This document shows, piece by piece, positions 13,701 to 24,209 of a DNA stretch of 64,000 bases; the first letter of the stretch is position 1; every line of letters starts with the position of its first letter. This stretch comes from Hypericum androsaemum (Eukaryota > Streptophyta > Magnoliopsida > Malpighiales > Hypericaceae): assembly GCA_963995505.1 (NCBI GenBank), contig OZ023185.1, positions 16,379,691 to 16,443,690 of the forward strand, in the 5' to 3' direction. Below the pieces are notes generated by a model. That model was not told where the DNA came from. It ran no database searches and saw nothing but the letters and a program-made list of their open reading frames with translations. Position numbers and translations under genes: made by a program.

Positions 13701-13806
13701 TCCTCGGGGAGAGGAGAGACCGAGAGAAGATTCTAGAAGAGGAGGAGGAGGAGGCAGCGGCTCGCAGGAGGGAAGAGGAAGCGGAGGTGGAGCCGCTTAA
13801 ATACAT
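7708..13806 (-). CDS. ACO: Aconitate hydratase (mitochondrial/cytosolic), 20 exons
   Basis: Interconverts citrate and isocitrate using a [4Fe-4S] cluster. Exons (minus): 13806-13506, 13284-13180, 13089-12929, 12847-12755, 12367-12182, 11998-11837, 11401-11257, 11167-11025, 10939-10883, 10788-10709, 10576-10501, 10133-9948, 9775-9708, 9585-9467, 9365-9244, 9088-8990, 8900-8421, 8266-8168, 8095-7853, 7776-7708. All introns are GT-AG. They sum to 2994 nt (997 aa plus stop), close to plant ACO2/ACO3. Cluster ligands are C540 (TSCTNTS) and C606/C609 (GCTTCIGNS); their 66- and 3-residue spacing equals that in IRP1/cytosolic aconitase. Substrate-site motifs SRRGND and GSGSSRDW are intact. Residues 1-99 are Ser/Ala/Arg-rich, a typical mitochondrial presequence. 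Exon 1 ends one base after Met100, where the conserved core ([11 protein letters not shown]) begins. Confidence 0.97.
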
Positions 13807-14294
13807 GGTCGCTCGCTCGGAGGGGATGGCGGTTACAGGGATAAGAGACGGTATGGGACGGAAATGCCACTAGCGGCTAGCTTATCATAATAACAATAAT
13901 ACCTAGGGGTGCGTGCCGGTTTAGTTTTTCTTCTTCCTTCCCTGTCGTTTCTTCTTCTTCCTCTTCCTTTGTGTTCTGGAAGGGTTTTTTACTTGGAGGG
14001 AGAGAGGGAATAATATTGTGGGAGAGCTTTGGATGGGGAGTGTGGCGGTGGGGCCGTATAAGGGTGGACTTGGTCAGGGGAAGGGGGCGGGATCCTGTGT
14101 GATGAGGTCTATCGTAACTTCGAGGGGAATTTGTGCAACGTAAATTTTTACACCTAAATACAGATGTCACCGTGTCAGTGATTGAATATTTTACTTCCAC
14201 GAAATTATTTTACGTCTCTGTCGTTAGGTCAAATATTTGTTGACTATTTTAATTATGAATTAGTCATGTCTCATTTAATATTCAAATATTATGC
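13807..14294 (-). promoter_or_regulatory. Upstream region of the aconitase gene
   Basis: The start codon (13804-13806) has a G/A-rich strand (C/T-rich on the coding strand) around it, typical of plant 5' leaders. A long purine/pyrimidine-biased run (TTCTTCTTCC type) lies at 13925-13990. I see no convincing TATA box, so promoter elements cannot be placed. A GGTCCGACC-family MITE starts about 500 bp upstream of the start codon. Confidence 0.35.
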
Positions 14295-14780
14295 GGTGTA
14301 AACCATTATTTTCGAGACGGTGGTCCGACCGGTCGGACCGCGAAACGGAGCCAATCTCGGGTCAAAAAACCAAGTTCGACCAGTTACCTAACGAACCGGA
14401 AGATTTCTGGTCAGACCGGGCGGTTGGCTCGGATTTTTGACCCAGAAAAATCCGGTTCGTTAGGTTTGACCAAAAAATCAACCCAAAACCAGATTTCACC
14501 CAACCCAACCCAAAAAAATCAGATTTTCTACTAGATTTTTCTAAATCAACACAAAATAAACTAAATCTACAAAGATAATTATACTAAATATGAAATAAAT
14601 TTACCAATATTTCAAGAATATTAATTTTTAAACCTATTATTTACTAAATATATATTAAAATATATATAATAAATTATCGGTCCGACCGCCGGTTTGACCG
14701 GTCCGACCGGTTGACCCGGAGAACTGACCAAAATCCGGGTCGCTCTCCGGGTCGTTTTTGAAAACAATGGTGTAAACCAA
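14295..14780. mobile_element. GGTCCGACC-family MITE with 11-bp target duplication
   Basis: The body is 14306-14769, flanked by the identical 11-mer GGTGTAAACCA at 14295-14305 and 14770-14780. The ends resemble each other in inverted orientation (TTATTTTCGAGACGG against TTGTTTTCAAAAACG). Internal motifs GGTCCGACCGGTCGGACC and GGTCCGACCGG occur near both ends. Same family as 1373-1753. Non-coding. Confidence 0.8.
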
Positions 14781-15808
14781 AAAAATTGGTGAGTGACTTT
14801 TTAATTTTTTTTTAAAGAAAAAGCGCCCTTTTATAAAAAAAAGAAAAAGAAAAAAGCATCTTATGCTATTTCGTGTGAATAACATTTTTATGTATTTTTC
14901 GATTTTGTTGTATCTTGTTTCCGGAGTAGTTGGGTTTAGTTTACCGTTCATGCAATTTTTCTTATAAATTAGTGAGAATTACTCTTTTTGTGCTATATTA
15001 TATGTCTGTTTTATAAGTTTATATTATATGATGTATGTATATCTTGTCTTTCAATGTAAAATTATATTTCAGAGAATAACCCGTTAATGTAATTGTAATA
15101 TCCGTCGACAAATTTTGCTTATAACAAACAACTAATAGGTTTAATCCACGCAAGATGGCCAAGATACAACAACTAATTGTTTTGTTAAAAAAAGATCCAT
15201 AATTGTAGTAGAGACGAGGGACCACAAGTAGGATGATCGCATGTTGGTTTCTCTGGTACCGGCAACAGTGGATTACTTTGGACCGACTTTTCGTGGTTCC
15301 GCGAGTAAATATGGCACTGGCACAAAGTCACTACAATGATTTCTTCCCAATAACCAATTAATTAAATAAGAGAAAATTACTCTCAAGTTCTTCAGATTTG
15401 CTTAAATATACTCAAAAGTCCCTCTTGTTCACAAAATATATTTCAAAGTCCCTCTAGTTTACTTTTATTATACTTTCAGGTCCATGGCGCACGTTAGCAG
15501 CTCTTTTTTTTCATTTTCATCAATGAAATGACCAAAATACCCTTAGAACAAAAAATAAAAAACCGCTGACATCATCTCATCTTCTTCCTCCTAGCCAGTG
15601 ACATCATCTCGTAACCAATTTAACACTAAATCAAAACCAAACAAAATCAATTTATGGGTTTAAACCCTAAGATTAATAACAAGTTGGGAAGACGACTGTG
15701 GACAAGTTGAACCATCTTCTTCGATTGTGGTCCCTAGATCTGAACCGTCTTCTTCGATAGTAAGTAGACCCCTTCACCCGTCGTTTCTGTCCACAAGGAT
15801 TCGGGGAC

Positions 15809-15925
15809 CTCGGCCTCGGCGAGAATGTCGATGAGAGAGCCGACGGGGGCTGATTCGCCCTCGAGGATGACGATGGCGGCAAGGATGCCGTCGTAGAAGG
15901 TCTCGACGTCCATGTCGGCTTCACA
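15809..15925 (-). pseudogene. Captured lipoyl-domain fragment of dihydrolipoamide acetyltransferase (E2)
   Basis: Reads ADMDVETFYDGILAAIVI followed by LEGESAPVGSLIDILAEAE. This is the lipoyl domain just after the lipoylated lysine of a plant pyruvate dehydrogenase E2 subunit; the family motif is DKADMDVETFYDGYLA...APVGAPI. Here the lysine segment is replaced by LCEADMD, so the modification site itself is lost. It lies inside the Pack-MULE at 15370-16479 and is presumably a copied exon piece. The family assignment rests on remembered motifs. Confidence 0.75.
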
Positions 15926-16032
15926 GAGATGGCAAAGAAGACGATTTGGAGAAGAACGATTCGACCATTGTTGATGACCTAAGCTTGACAGCGATGGCGA
16001 CCTCGACGGCTTGGAGAAGAACGATTCGACCA

Positions 16033-16251
16033 TCGTTGGTGTTCGTCCACAAAGCGGCTGGACTTGGCGAGGCGACGAACGGTAATGTCCTGGGCATAAC
16101 TGGAGGAGGACGGGGAGGTGTCGCTAGTGAAGACAGAGGTGAGGAGAGATGGCAGTTTAGGGATTTTGCAAGGGTTTAGGGAGAGGCGGAGCTTCGACCA
16201 GAGCTTCGATTTGGCTTTAGAGATTGAGATCGCTGCGAGAGCCGAAGCCAT
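16033..16251 (-). pseudogene. Captured N-terminal fragment of a PPR protein
   Basis: Begins MASALAAISISKAKSKLWSK, continues with Pro/Ser-rich sequence and the segment YAQDITVRRLAKSSRFVDEHQ. The Y...D.TVRRLAKS.RF.D block is typical of the N-terminal region of short plant pentatricopeptide-repeat proteins, before the first repeat. The match ends abruptly at a junction where the sequence turns into a repeated GAGAAGAACGATTCGACCAT segment. It lies inside the Pack-MULE, upstream of the E2 fragment in the same orientation, so a chimeric transcript is conceivable. Confidence 0.55.
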
Positions 16252-16827
16252 TTTCCTGGGTTAATGGAATTCTCGAAGAAGAGATGACGTCAGCAACTTT
16301 TTTATTTTTTGTTCTAAGAGTACTTTTGTCATTTCAATGACAAAAAAAGAAAAAAACTCATTTAGGGACCCGAAAGTAAAATAAAAATAAATTAGAGAGA
16401 CTTTGAAATATATTTTGTGAACAGGGAAGAGTTTTGAGTATATTTAAATAAATCTCAAAAACTTGAGAATAATTTTCCCAATAAATAATGCAATGGAAGG
16501 GGGACGTTATCTTTTGTACAGCACAGACTACTTGGCTTTCCAATCTGGTCTTACGACAACAAAACCGATACGGCTAACCAATGAAAGGGCTGAACGTGGT
16601 TTGGCCACTCGGGACATATAAGGGCATACTCGTATAAATTCGGTTCTTCAATATAACATTTCGGTAAACCAAGCGCTATTCTATTTTTTTATAATTAAAT
16701 TTTTGTTAATCAGAATATTTACAATCTATTATGAGTAGAATTTTCTTCTCTTACGACAGTTGGCCTCAATAAGACACTGTTCTATTTTAATTTAAATTTG
16801 AATTATTAAAAAAGTAATTATATTAAA

Positions 16828-18295
16828 TATTTATTTGAAATAAAGATCATTTATCACCCTAAACTTATTCGAAAAGAACAATTAACATCATCTACTTTAA
16901 ATTGGTCCAATGAATCCCTATACTCTCTTAAACAAGACAATTAACACCTTGATATCAATTTTTTGTTGACCGAAAACATGTCATCCTCTTGAATAGCATA
17001 CACATCGGCATCAGATAATCCATATCATTGCTATATCATCTTGTGTAATTTTTCCTAAAATTAAAATTGTACAATTATTTAAAATAAAATCAGTAAAATA
17101 AAAACCCTAACGGTTTGGAAAGGCTTAAAAATAAAAAATTGAATTCTTTTTCGGAGTTTTAAAAAACTTAGTCTATTTGGAACCAAATATTTTCAGAAAG
17201 GAATTCCTATTTTGTTTAAAAGTCTGGATTTAGAATTCCTTTGAAATTAGGACGAATTTGTAGGGGACTAAACCAGATTTGGTAGTAAAATGTCTATTAT
17301 ACCCTTTGAAGAAAATTTATCTATCTCACCTGGGATTGTTAGGAGGGTGTTTATGTAATATTTCAAATCAATTCCCAAAATTTAACTTATGGTTTGAAAT
17401 AAAAAAATAGGAAAGTGATTCTTTCTCATTACAATTATGAATTGAAAATGGGATTCTTTTCATGTCGGAATTCGTTCTAAACATGCTGTAAATGTTTTTA
17501 CTGCCGCCACCCAAACATTGCTTCGTTCTCAGCTTTGCTTCTTGTTTCTATGATCGCGTGCCAAAATCTGTAAGGAAGGTAATCATAATGAGATTGTACT
17601 ACAACCATAATTATTAATTCCAATTTTTTTATACGTAGATCATTGATTCCATTGCATTGGATCCATATGATCTTGGTCTTTGTTTGGCATACGATTCATC
17701 CGACAGAACTATCTCTATTCTACAAGACGATCGACGGTGGTTGGGACAAAATCAAAGTCTCATCAAATCCATTATGTAGCTTATGTTTCACGAGCTCTAC
17801 CCATTGCACGCGACTTGTTGGTTCTTTCATGCTTGATCATGTCCAGAAGTTTCCTAATGTGGGTGTGATAGTACTAGAAATATGTGTGAACTTTAAATTG
17901 GCTTATGAAAGTTGGATTGCTTTCTTCCTCTTCAAATGCCTATCGATTAGGTTTAGGGTTATCGCCTATGTAGAGAGATTGGGGGCGAGGTTTGAAGATG
18001 GCAAAGACAGTCGCAAAGACGTGGGCCTATGTGGGGCGGCACAAAGATTTATGGTTTTTTAGTTTTGTGATTTAATTTAAAAAATGGTATGATTAGAACT
18101 TTGATTTTTTTGCACAAGATGATGTGGATATTCAGATGATGACGTGTCTCCGGTCAACAAAAAATTGACGTCAAGGTGTTAATTGTCTTGTTTAAAAGTG
18201 TATATGGAGCTATTTGGACCAATTTAAAGTAAAGGGTGTTAATTATTCTTTTGAGTAAGTATAAGGTGATAAGTTATCTTTATTCCTATTTATTT
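16828..18295. mobile_element. MULE-like element with perfect 9-bp target duplication
   Basis: The body is 16837-18286. TATTTATTT flanks both sides exactly (16828-16836, 18287-18295). Terminal inverted repeats of about 200 bp begin GAAATAAAGATCATTTATCACC-type on the left and GGAATAAAGATAACTTATCACC-type on the right. The interior has a plus-strand open frame (17643-18062, 139 aa) that I do not recognise, and a second AT-rich stretch (17118-17480) that may be a nested small element. No transposase is visible. Confidence 0.75.
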
Positions 18296-18664
18296 TGAAA
18301 ACTTTGACACTTTTTTATGTCTTATACAAGTTTGATTAGTTGCTTAATGGATTGAATACCAAGAGTATATAACCAAAAAAATAACATTTTGATAAACTAT
18401 CTTTTATCGGGCCTACAATTCCGAAACTTGGACGAGATTTGTGATTCCTGGACTTTGTTTAGTTTGTGGTGATTATTTTTCTCGGCTTGAAATTGTTTTC
18501 CCTGAAAAAATTATTTTCTCTCACCAAATTTTAACCGCGTACGTGAACGTTGACTTTTAATTTTACATGGAAAGACGGATATTAATTGGGCGGGACTTTA
18601 CAGGCACTTTCGAGGGTAGAACATGTGTATCGTGATTGACTCCTGGATATCTCACAACGGCGAA

Positions 18665-19925
18665 ATAGATTGGAAGAAGATAGTAGATAGTAAATAACAG
18701 ATAATAGATTTATAGCAAATAGTAGATAGCAGATTGAAGAATGCGTTTGGTAAAACTAAGCAGATTCTATTTAGTAGATTATATATTTTTGGTTAAATTA
18801 ATTATTAATTTATAAATTAAGCTTAAATAAATAATTTAATTTATTTGTTTAAATTAAAATAATAATAATTTAATATATTAATTATATATATATTTCCAAA
18901 TAAATATTTTGATAAAGAACAAATGGTTAACTTATTGAATATATTAATTTCTAGGAGATAAGAATAATAATAAAAATAAGAAGACCATTTCATTTATTGT
19001 AGTAGATAAATCAATATTTATTACGTCATCTTAAAAGAACATTGCATTATCAAATATTTCTTTGTAATCTCTGTAATGACATATAATTGATCCTAATTAA
19101 TATTATTGCTCGGCTAAAGAAAAATCTTAATCAATGTCGTTACCCTAATAAAAATCAGAAATAATTAAATAGAATTAATAATGAGCTCAATAATTTTTTA
19201 AACTGATAAGCAAAATAATTTTAATCTTAATCAATGTCGTACAATTATATATTCACTATGAAGAGAAAATCAATATCAACTTAACATTAAAAAAAATAAT
19301 TATAATCTTACCTTGAAGGTTGGATGCTTCAAGGTTAGATGTTGTCCTTCGCAACAAAACTTCAAATTCGTGAACCACCAAGCTATTATATTAATTAGCA
19401 AATAAAAAATTATAAAAGTGTAAAAATTAATAAAATAAAAAGGAAAAATAGCTATGGTTTCATCTTCTCTCGCCTGTGGAGAGTGAGTGAGGTCATGAAA
19501 CCTATTTTTTAACACCTAACTATTAGTATTTATTAGTGAATGAGGAAAAATCTTAAGGATAAAAATTAATTGTAAATTTTAATCTCATCTTAATCTAATT
19601 TGAATTAGTAGTTAAATGAAAATTTCTTAATATATGTTTATTTAAATAGAATCTTTAATTTTTAAAATAATTTCTAAGCAAAAAAACCTCTTAATATTTT
19701 AAACAGTAGTTAAAAGATCTCCTAATATATATTTAATAGAATAGAATTTTTAATTCTTTTCAGATAATTATAAAATAAACATAACCATTAAAACTACTCC
19801 TAAACTATTAGTAGATTACAATCTACTAATTTTACCAAACAGATAGATTATGAATCTACTCTTAATCTACCAAATAACTACTATCTACTCTTAAATCTTA
19901 ATCTACTAGTTTTCAAACAGAGCCA
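18665..19925. repeat. AT-rich inverted-repeat region (GTAGATTA motifs)
   Basis: The outer parts contain inverted copies of a segment rich in AGTAGATAG / GTAGATTA and a TTTGGTAAAA block (left about 18665-18800, right about 19800-19925). The right end finishes TTTTCAAACAGAGCC, which resembles hAT-type MITE ends (GGCTCTGTTTG), but no matching left terminus is present. I read this as a decayed non-autonomous DNA transposon. The inside is AT-rich with no credible gene; the minus frame at 19300-19515 looks like chance. Confidence 0.45.
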
Positions 19926-20149
19926 TAGTTGGTGATATGTAATAGAGCCATAGCTGTACTTGTACAAACCTCTTTCAAGATGAATAATATACTCTACTGT
20001 TCAAAAAAAAGACGAATATTAATTTGGTAAACTATTTCAAAGGTCATTTAATTTATTTTTAAATTAATTATTAAGTCTTCTATTTAATTAATCTTATAGA
20101 CCCCCCATACCATCCATCTTTTGACGTTTAGCAGAATTAATGGAGGAGG

Positions 20150-20492
20150 GTATGTCTGGGAAGGTTTGGATACTTTTGTACCGGGCTAGATTATGAGAGA
20201 TCTGGATTCATAGAAATCGGCCGATATGCTGAGACGTCAACTATGATTACGAGTTTTTGTTATATTTCATCCTTTCTCGCACCAGGGAATGACTAATTTG
20301 GGCAAAATTGGCTAAGGATTTTGCATACCAAGATGTATTAATGTTTTTGCAACCCTTGGGTTGACTATTTTGGAATAGTTTACATTTTCCATGTAACTAT
20401 TTTGGTGATCTTGTCCTTGCCTTTGGTAGGGATATTGGTTGTAATTGTTTATGTTTATTACTAATATAATTCATTCACTTATCAACAAAAAA
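20150..20492 (+). mobile_element. 3' end of a LINE (degenerate)
   Basis: The plus strand carries a decayed tail resembling other LINE ends in this window, with the segment GGAATGACTAATTTGG (compare 51558-51575), followed by TTTATTACTAATATAATTC and an A-run at about 20485-20492. No intact domain. Confidence 0.4.
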
Positions 20493-20743
20493 ATAGCTAG
20501 TTAGTGGTCCACCCAAGAGGTTCAGAATTTAGATAAGTGTTACATAATGGTAAATTTGTCTGCTTATAAGTTTCAATATCTATTTTACTTTTTTCTTAAT
20601 CGTATATTTGAATATTTATTATGTCGACTAATTAATAACTAATTCAAATTATACCTCTTAATTGTTCACATCGTTTGTAAATTTTCTGGCTCGGTTGCAT
20701 TTTTTATAACATTGTAAATCATAACTAGCGAGAAGTTGACAAG

Positions 20744-21251
20744 TTTTTTTTAAAGCTGAATTTTATTAATATATACGGGGCGTTGCTACCTATTACAAAA
20801 CCATGAACATTTTACTTGCAATAGACGGGCAATTGGAAATAAAATATCCACCTGTGTACACCTTTGAATCAAAGTACATGCATGGACTCCAGAAACAAGA
20901 TCAAATGCTTCCACCCAAAAAAAAAGAGGATCAAATGCTAATTACCCACACCTCCCAAGTAATCCTTTCAAGATAACCATTCTTGAGCATGATGAAGGAT
21001 AGATTGAATCAACACCTCTTTGTTGCTTTTCTCCCCTTCGAATACGATTTTGTTCCTATGATGTCATACTCCCCACATTTTGAACCAAAAAGAACTCTCC
21101 AAACCTCCTGATCCTACCATTTTGGACAAGTTCCACCCAAATTGACATTGCAGAGCTCAACTTCAGAAAACCAGACCATCTTCGTCCGATGACACTCACA
21201 AAGTAATTCCACACCCGCAAAGTGAATTCGCAATGCAGTAGTAGATGTTTA
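20744..21251 (-). mobile_element. LINE relic, 3' part (interrupted by an LTR element)
   Basis: The minus strand encodes a piece of the zinc-binding C-terminal region of a plant LINE reverse transcriptase: HKHLLLHCEFTLRVWNYF, then SSAMSIWVEL. A poly-T run at 20744-20751 marks the poly(A) end. The same LINE continues at 24464-24716; the 3.2-kb LTR element is inserted exactly within the ETNKHLLLHC region, duplicating GTTTA. Confidence 0.75.
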
Positions 21252-21514
21252 TGTAACAAACCTAATTGTTGAATTAGGGTTTCAAGAACAAGAATGGAAG
21301 AAATGGAAGAGTAGAAGAGAAGACAAGGGGAAGAAGAAAGATAGAAGGAAACACAAGTTCCATAGAATTAGAAAATATTTACAAAATATCCAGAATGATC
21401 CCTACTATTCATCCTACTTCTATTTATACCCTATTGAGGCGGTTTAGATGCCATATTACAATTCAATCCCTTAGTTCTCATCACTTCACAGTCTAGTCCT
21501 TCCCGTACGTTACA
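21252..21514 (-). repeat. 3' LTR of the 3.2-kb element
   Basis: Closely matches 24210-24463, with a short insertion close to the TGTAAC end. Bounded outside by the duplication GTTTA. Confidence 0.88.
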
Positions 21515-21727
21515 ACTCCATCCTTCAAAAGAACCTTGGCCTCAAGGTTCACGGAACATCAAAATTGAAACATTGAACTCGCTCGTGCACCCTAACTTCT
21601 CGTTGAACTTTGACAGAACCCAAAGTGGACCAAACAATTGAGACTTGTGCCATTATCTGCTTACCCTACTGACCTGCAGCTAGATGAACCACACTTGCTG
21701 CCACCAATCTGAATGTAGTTCCAACAC

Positions 21728-23041
21728 CTACAGGATCACAAGTGTGGATGCAAGTAACAAATTCGTCTTGCAGCAGCAGCATCCCATCAATAGTGATCTT
21801 TGCATCCTTATAAAATCTTGTAACAACTTCAGGATTGCAAAAGGGATAACAGATATATGATGCACAAGAAGCTGTCGAAGGACCAATTTGGCAGCAGTAA
21901 ACACCATGTCAAGCCCCTCTGCCAATTGGACACCCTTTCCTGCATTCGGCCTTAAAACATATATTAGCTTATGAAATGTCTGATGCTGCCCTACATCAGC
22001 ATGGTCTCCTGTGTGCTCAACTCCATTTCCTTCAAGCTCTTCACCTCTTGGGGACGGTACAGGAAACATGAATATGTAGTACAATGTTCTGAGCTCCACC
22101 TTAATTGTTCCCAATTTCTCAACTGATTTATCAAAAGCTATCAAACTATGTCCCAGCAAGGAATATGAATCTGTAGCTATATAAGGAGATAATTCAATAG
22201 CATGCTCCAATAGTTCATTAACATGTCCTGAATGTGCAGCTTCACATTGATCAAATTCATACTTCTGATGTAAAATCAACAATATCCTAATAGCATCCTC
22301 TGTTTTCATTATAAGCAACGTTAAGACTTCAACGTAGTGTATCCCTTGTAACCAAAACAGCCAAGACTGCTGCTGAATTAGAAACCCAGGATCATAATTG
22401 CAGACCACCAGCAACATATCGTAGTCTTGCATAACTGCATAATATCCTAGTTGCTGAAATTGTTGTGTAAAACACACGACATGTTTAGTAGTTTCCTGTC
22501 CTGCACAAACTAAAATAGCCAATACATTCACATGTAAGTCAGCAGTATGACCAGTGGCAAGATCAACGAGTAACTTCAGCAGCTCCCCCTTTAATGATTC
22601 ACCAACTTTACCACCAAAAACAATATCAATGTGCTGTAAGATTTTTGGAACAATTCTAGCATCTAAACTCATCTTTTGATTAAAGAATCTGTCCAAGTCC
22701 AAAGCCACCGATTGATCAGTCGTACAATTCTTGTCATTTTTTTTCAAAGAATAACAATGCCCTGCCTCTTTTTTGGGAACAAATGTAACAAAATCAAAAT
22801 TGTTCATGCCTTGTATGAACAAATGAAACAATAGCTCTGAATCAGTATAACTGCTCTTTACTTCTGCACTTGTATCAATGACTACGAGTCTCACTATCTG
22901 GCCAACCTCACCATAAGCAATAAAAGAACATCTAGGTCCTTCTTTCGACTGCCATTGCGGCCAAAACTGCCAAAATTGATGCTGGGCAGAGAAGTCTCTC
23001 CTTAATGCAGTGAAGGCTGTCATAGGATTGAGCTCACTCAT
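21728..23041 (-). CDS. Unrecognised 437-aa ORF of the 3.2-kb LTR element
   Basis: I do not recognise this protein. It begins MSELNPMTAFTALRRDF, has a Trp/Gln-rich segment (HQFWQFWPQWQSK), then a long mixed region rich in Leu, Val and His with no visible reverse transcriptase (YVDD), integrase (D,D35E), protease (D-S/T-G) or zinc-knuckle motif. A second Trp/Gln segment (IQQQSWLFWLQG) lies in the middle, and it ends with a Cys cluster (GCCCCKTN). It sits where pol would be, in the same frame as the gag-like ORF and after a single UAA. It could be a captured host sequence, a diverged structural protein, or an accessory protein. Confidence 0.7.
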   Translation of the reverse strand: MSELNPMTAFTALRRDFSAQHQFWQFWPQWQSKEGPRCSFIAYGEVGQIVRLVVIDTSAEVKSSYTDSELLFHLFIQGMNNFDFVTFVPKKEAGHCYSLKKNDKNCTTDQSVALDLDRFFNQKMSLDARIVPKILQHIDIVFGGKVGESLKGELLKLLVDLATGHTADLHVNVLAILVCAGQETTKHVVCFTQQFQQLGYYAVMQDYDMLLVVCNYDPGFLIQQQSWLFWLQGIHYVEVLTLLIMKTEDAIRILLILHQKYEFDQCEAAHSGHVNELLEHAIELSPYIATDSYSLLGHSLIAFDKSVEKLGTIKVELRTLYYIFMFPVPSPRGEELEGNGVEHTGDHADVGQHQTFHKLIYVLRPNAGKGVQLAEGLDMVFTAAKLVLRQLLVHHISVIPFAILKLLQDFIRMQRSLLMGCCCCKTNLLLASTLVIL

Positions 23042-23047
23042 AAACTC

Positions 23048-24157
23048 TTACTGGTCATCAAAAACATTACAGAGCCATAACAAGAACACCATCTCCATCA
23101 CTTTATTCTTAAGCAAATTACCTAGTATTCCTTGATCAAGTCCTCCCAATGCATCAATACTTCTTACTTCAGCATCCACCAAATCTTTTACAACCTGATC
23201 ATCATTTGCACGCTCTATGTTAGCGGTAGCATAATCTGTTTGAGCTTCATGTCCCGCAACCACACTTTTTGCCAAAACCAATTGCCGAGGACATTGAACA
23301 CCACCCCTCTCATACAATTCAGCCACATTAGCATGCCCTGAATCACCAACTTGCGCATAAACAAAATCATAAGGAGACTTGATCACCTCTTCCTTAACGA
23401 TCCCACATCCGAGAATAAAATTTTCCTCGATACCCACTCGGTTTTCACCTTCACCATCATAGAAATTCCCAACAACACAGCTTTCTACCACGGATTCATC
23501 AACATCCACTTCATTCTCAAAACGCTCACACAAGGCGTCTGTAAAATCATCCCAATAAGCCTCTTCACTGCCGTTAAAAGACCACGACGCAAACCACTCT
23601 TTCGCCCTACCGACCAATAAATCTGGCACTAGGCTAAATTGATAGACCTCCACAGATGGGTAAACATCGAAATACTCCTCGCAACCGTCAATCCAATCCT
23701 CCGGGTTGACGCCCGAAAATGAAAGGAGACTAGAAAAACCCAGTCGAGTCAAGAAATCGTTTACCTTGTTATCATGAATTTCCAAGGCCCATTCGTCCAA
23801 GAACTCGTCCAAAAACTGATTCCGGCGAGGCTCAATTTTGACTTCCCGGGTCAGGAACTCTTGGCGCTTTTTCGATGCGAGGATCATGTATCGCGACATC
23901 TTCTCCGCTTCATTCCGGCAACTCCCTGAAATTGGAACGGGACGGTTACCCATCCACCCGTGCGAACCCTCCATTGGCAAGGGCAACAGGGAAGACCTCC
24001 GGGAAGTTTCCTTAAACTTTGCCATCGATTCCTTACGAACCTCCTCTGAATCTTTACGGAGCTCTTCAAACAGCTTGCCCCGACTATCGTTTTCCTCTCC
24101 AAGAACATGAAAATGCCGTGACTCCTTCTGTCCAAGAATATGGAATTGCTGTTCCAT
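23048..24157 (-). CDS. Gag-like protein of the 3.2-kb LTR element
   Basis: 369 aa. The N-terminal third is charged and rich in Glu, Lys and Ser (likely helical). The middle holds SFSGVNPEDWIDGCEEYFDV and LLVGRAKEWFASWSFNG, the pattern of the plant retrotransposon Gag domain (F.G.NP..W...CE.YF then L.G.A..W). No CCHC zinc knuckle is seen. It is expected to form particles and package RNA. The ATG is about 50 bp inside the primer binding site. It ends in TAA, and only two sense codons separate that stop from the ATG of the next ORF in the same frame. The open length suggests recent activity or constraint. Confidence 0.8.
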   Translation of the reverse strand: MEQQFHILGQKESRHFHVLGEENDSRGKLFEELRKDSEEVRKESMAKFKETSRRSSLLPLPMEGSHGWMGNRPVPISGSCRNEAEKMSRYMILASKKRQEFLTREVKIEPRRNQFLDEFLDEWALEIHDNKVNDFLTRLGFSSLLSFSGVNPEDWIDGCEEYFDVYPSVEVYQFSLVPDLLVGRAKEWFASWSFNGSEEAYWDDFTDALCERFENEVDVDESVVESCVVGNFYDGEGENRVGIEENFILGCGIVKEEVIKSPYDFVYAQVGDSGHANVAELYERGGVQCPRQLVLAKSVVAGHEAQTDYATANIERANDDQVVKDLVDAEVRSIDALGGLDQGILGNLLKNKVMEMVFLLWLCNVFDDQ

Positions 24158-24209
24158 TTTCCTTATGCACGTCTTAATCGAGTTCCAAGAATCGGAAGCT
24201 CTGGTACCA

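Larger units (their letters stand above)
15361..16488 (-). mobile_element. Pack-MULE with two captured gene fragments
   Basis: The body is 15370-16479. Long inverted repeats (over 100 bp) start GAGAAAATTACTCTCAAG on the left and GGGAAAATTATTCTCAAG on the right, then share AATATACTCAAAA and ACAAAATATATTTCAAAGTC. The flanks ATTAAATAA (15361-15369) and AATAAATAA (16480-16488) match at 8 of 9 bases, as expected for a Mutator-type duplication. The GC-rich interior contains fragments of two unrelated host genes on the minus strand, described separately. There is no transposase, so this is a non-autonomous Pack-MULE. Confidence 0.8.

Noticed and set aside
13508..13800. Gly/Arg-rich plus-strand frames opposite aconitase exon 1
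   Set aside because: They are shadows of the GC-rich, Ser/Arg-coding exon on the minus strand.
17643..18062. 139-codon frame as a host gene
   Set aside because: It lies within the terminal repeats of a MULE-like element, has no domain I know, and competing frames are equally plausible; kept only as possible cargo.
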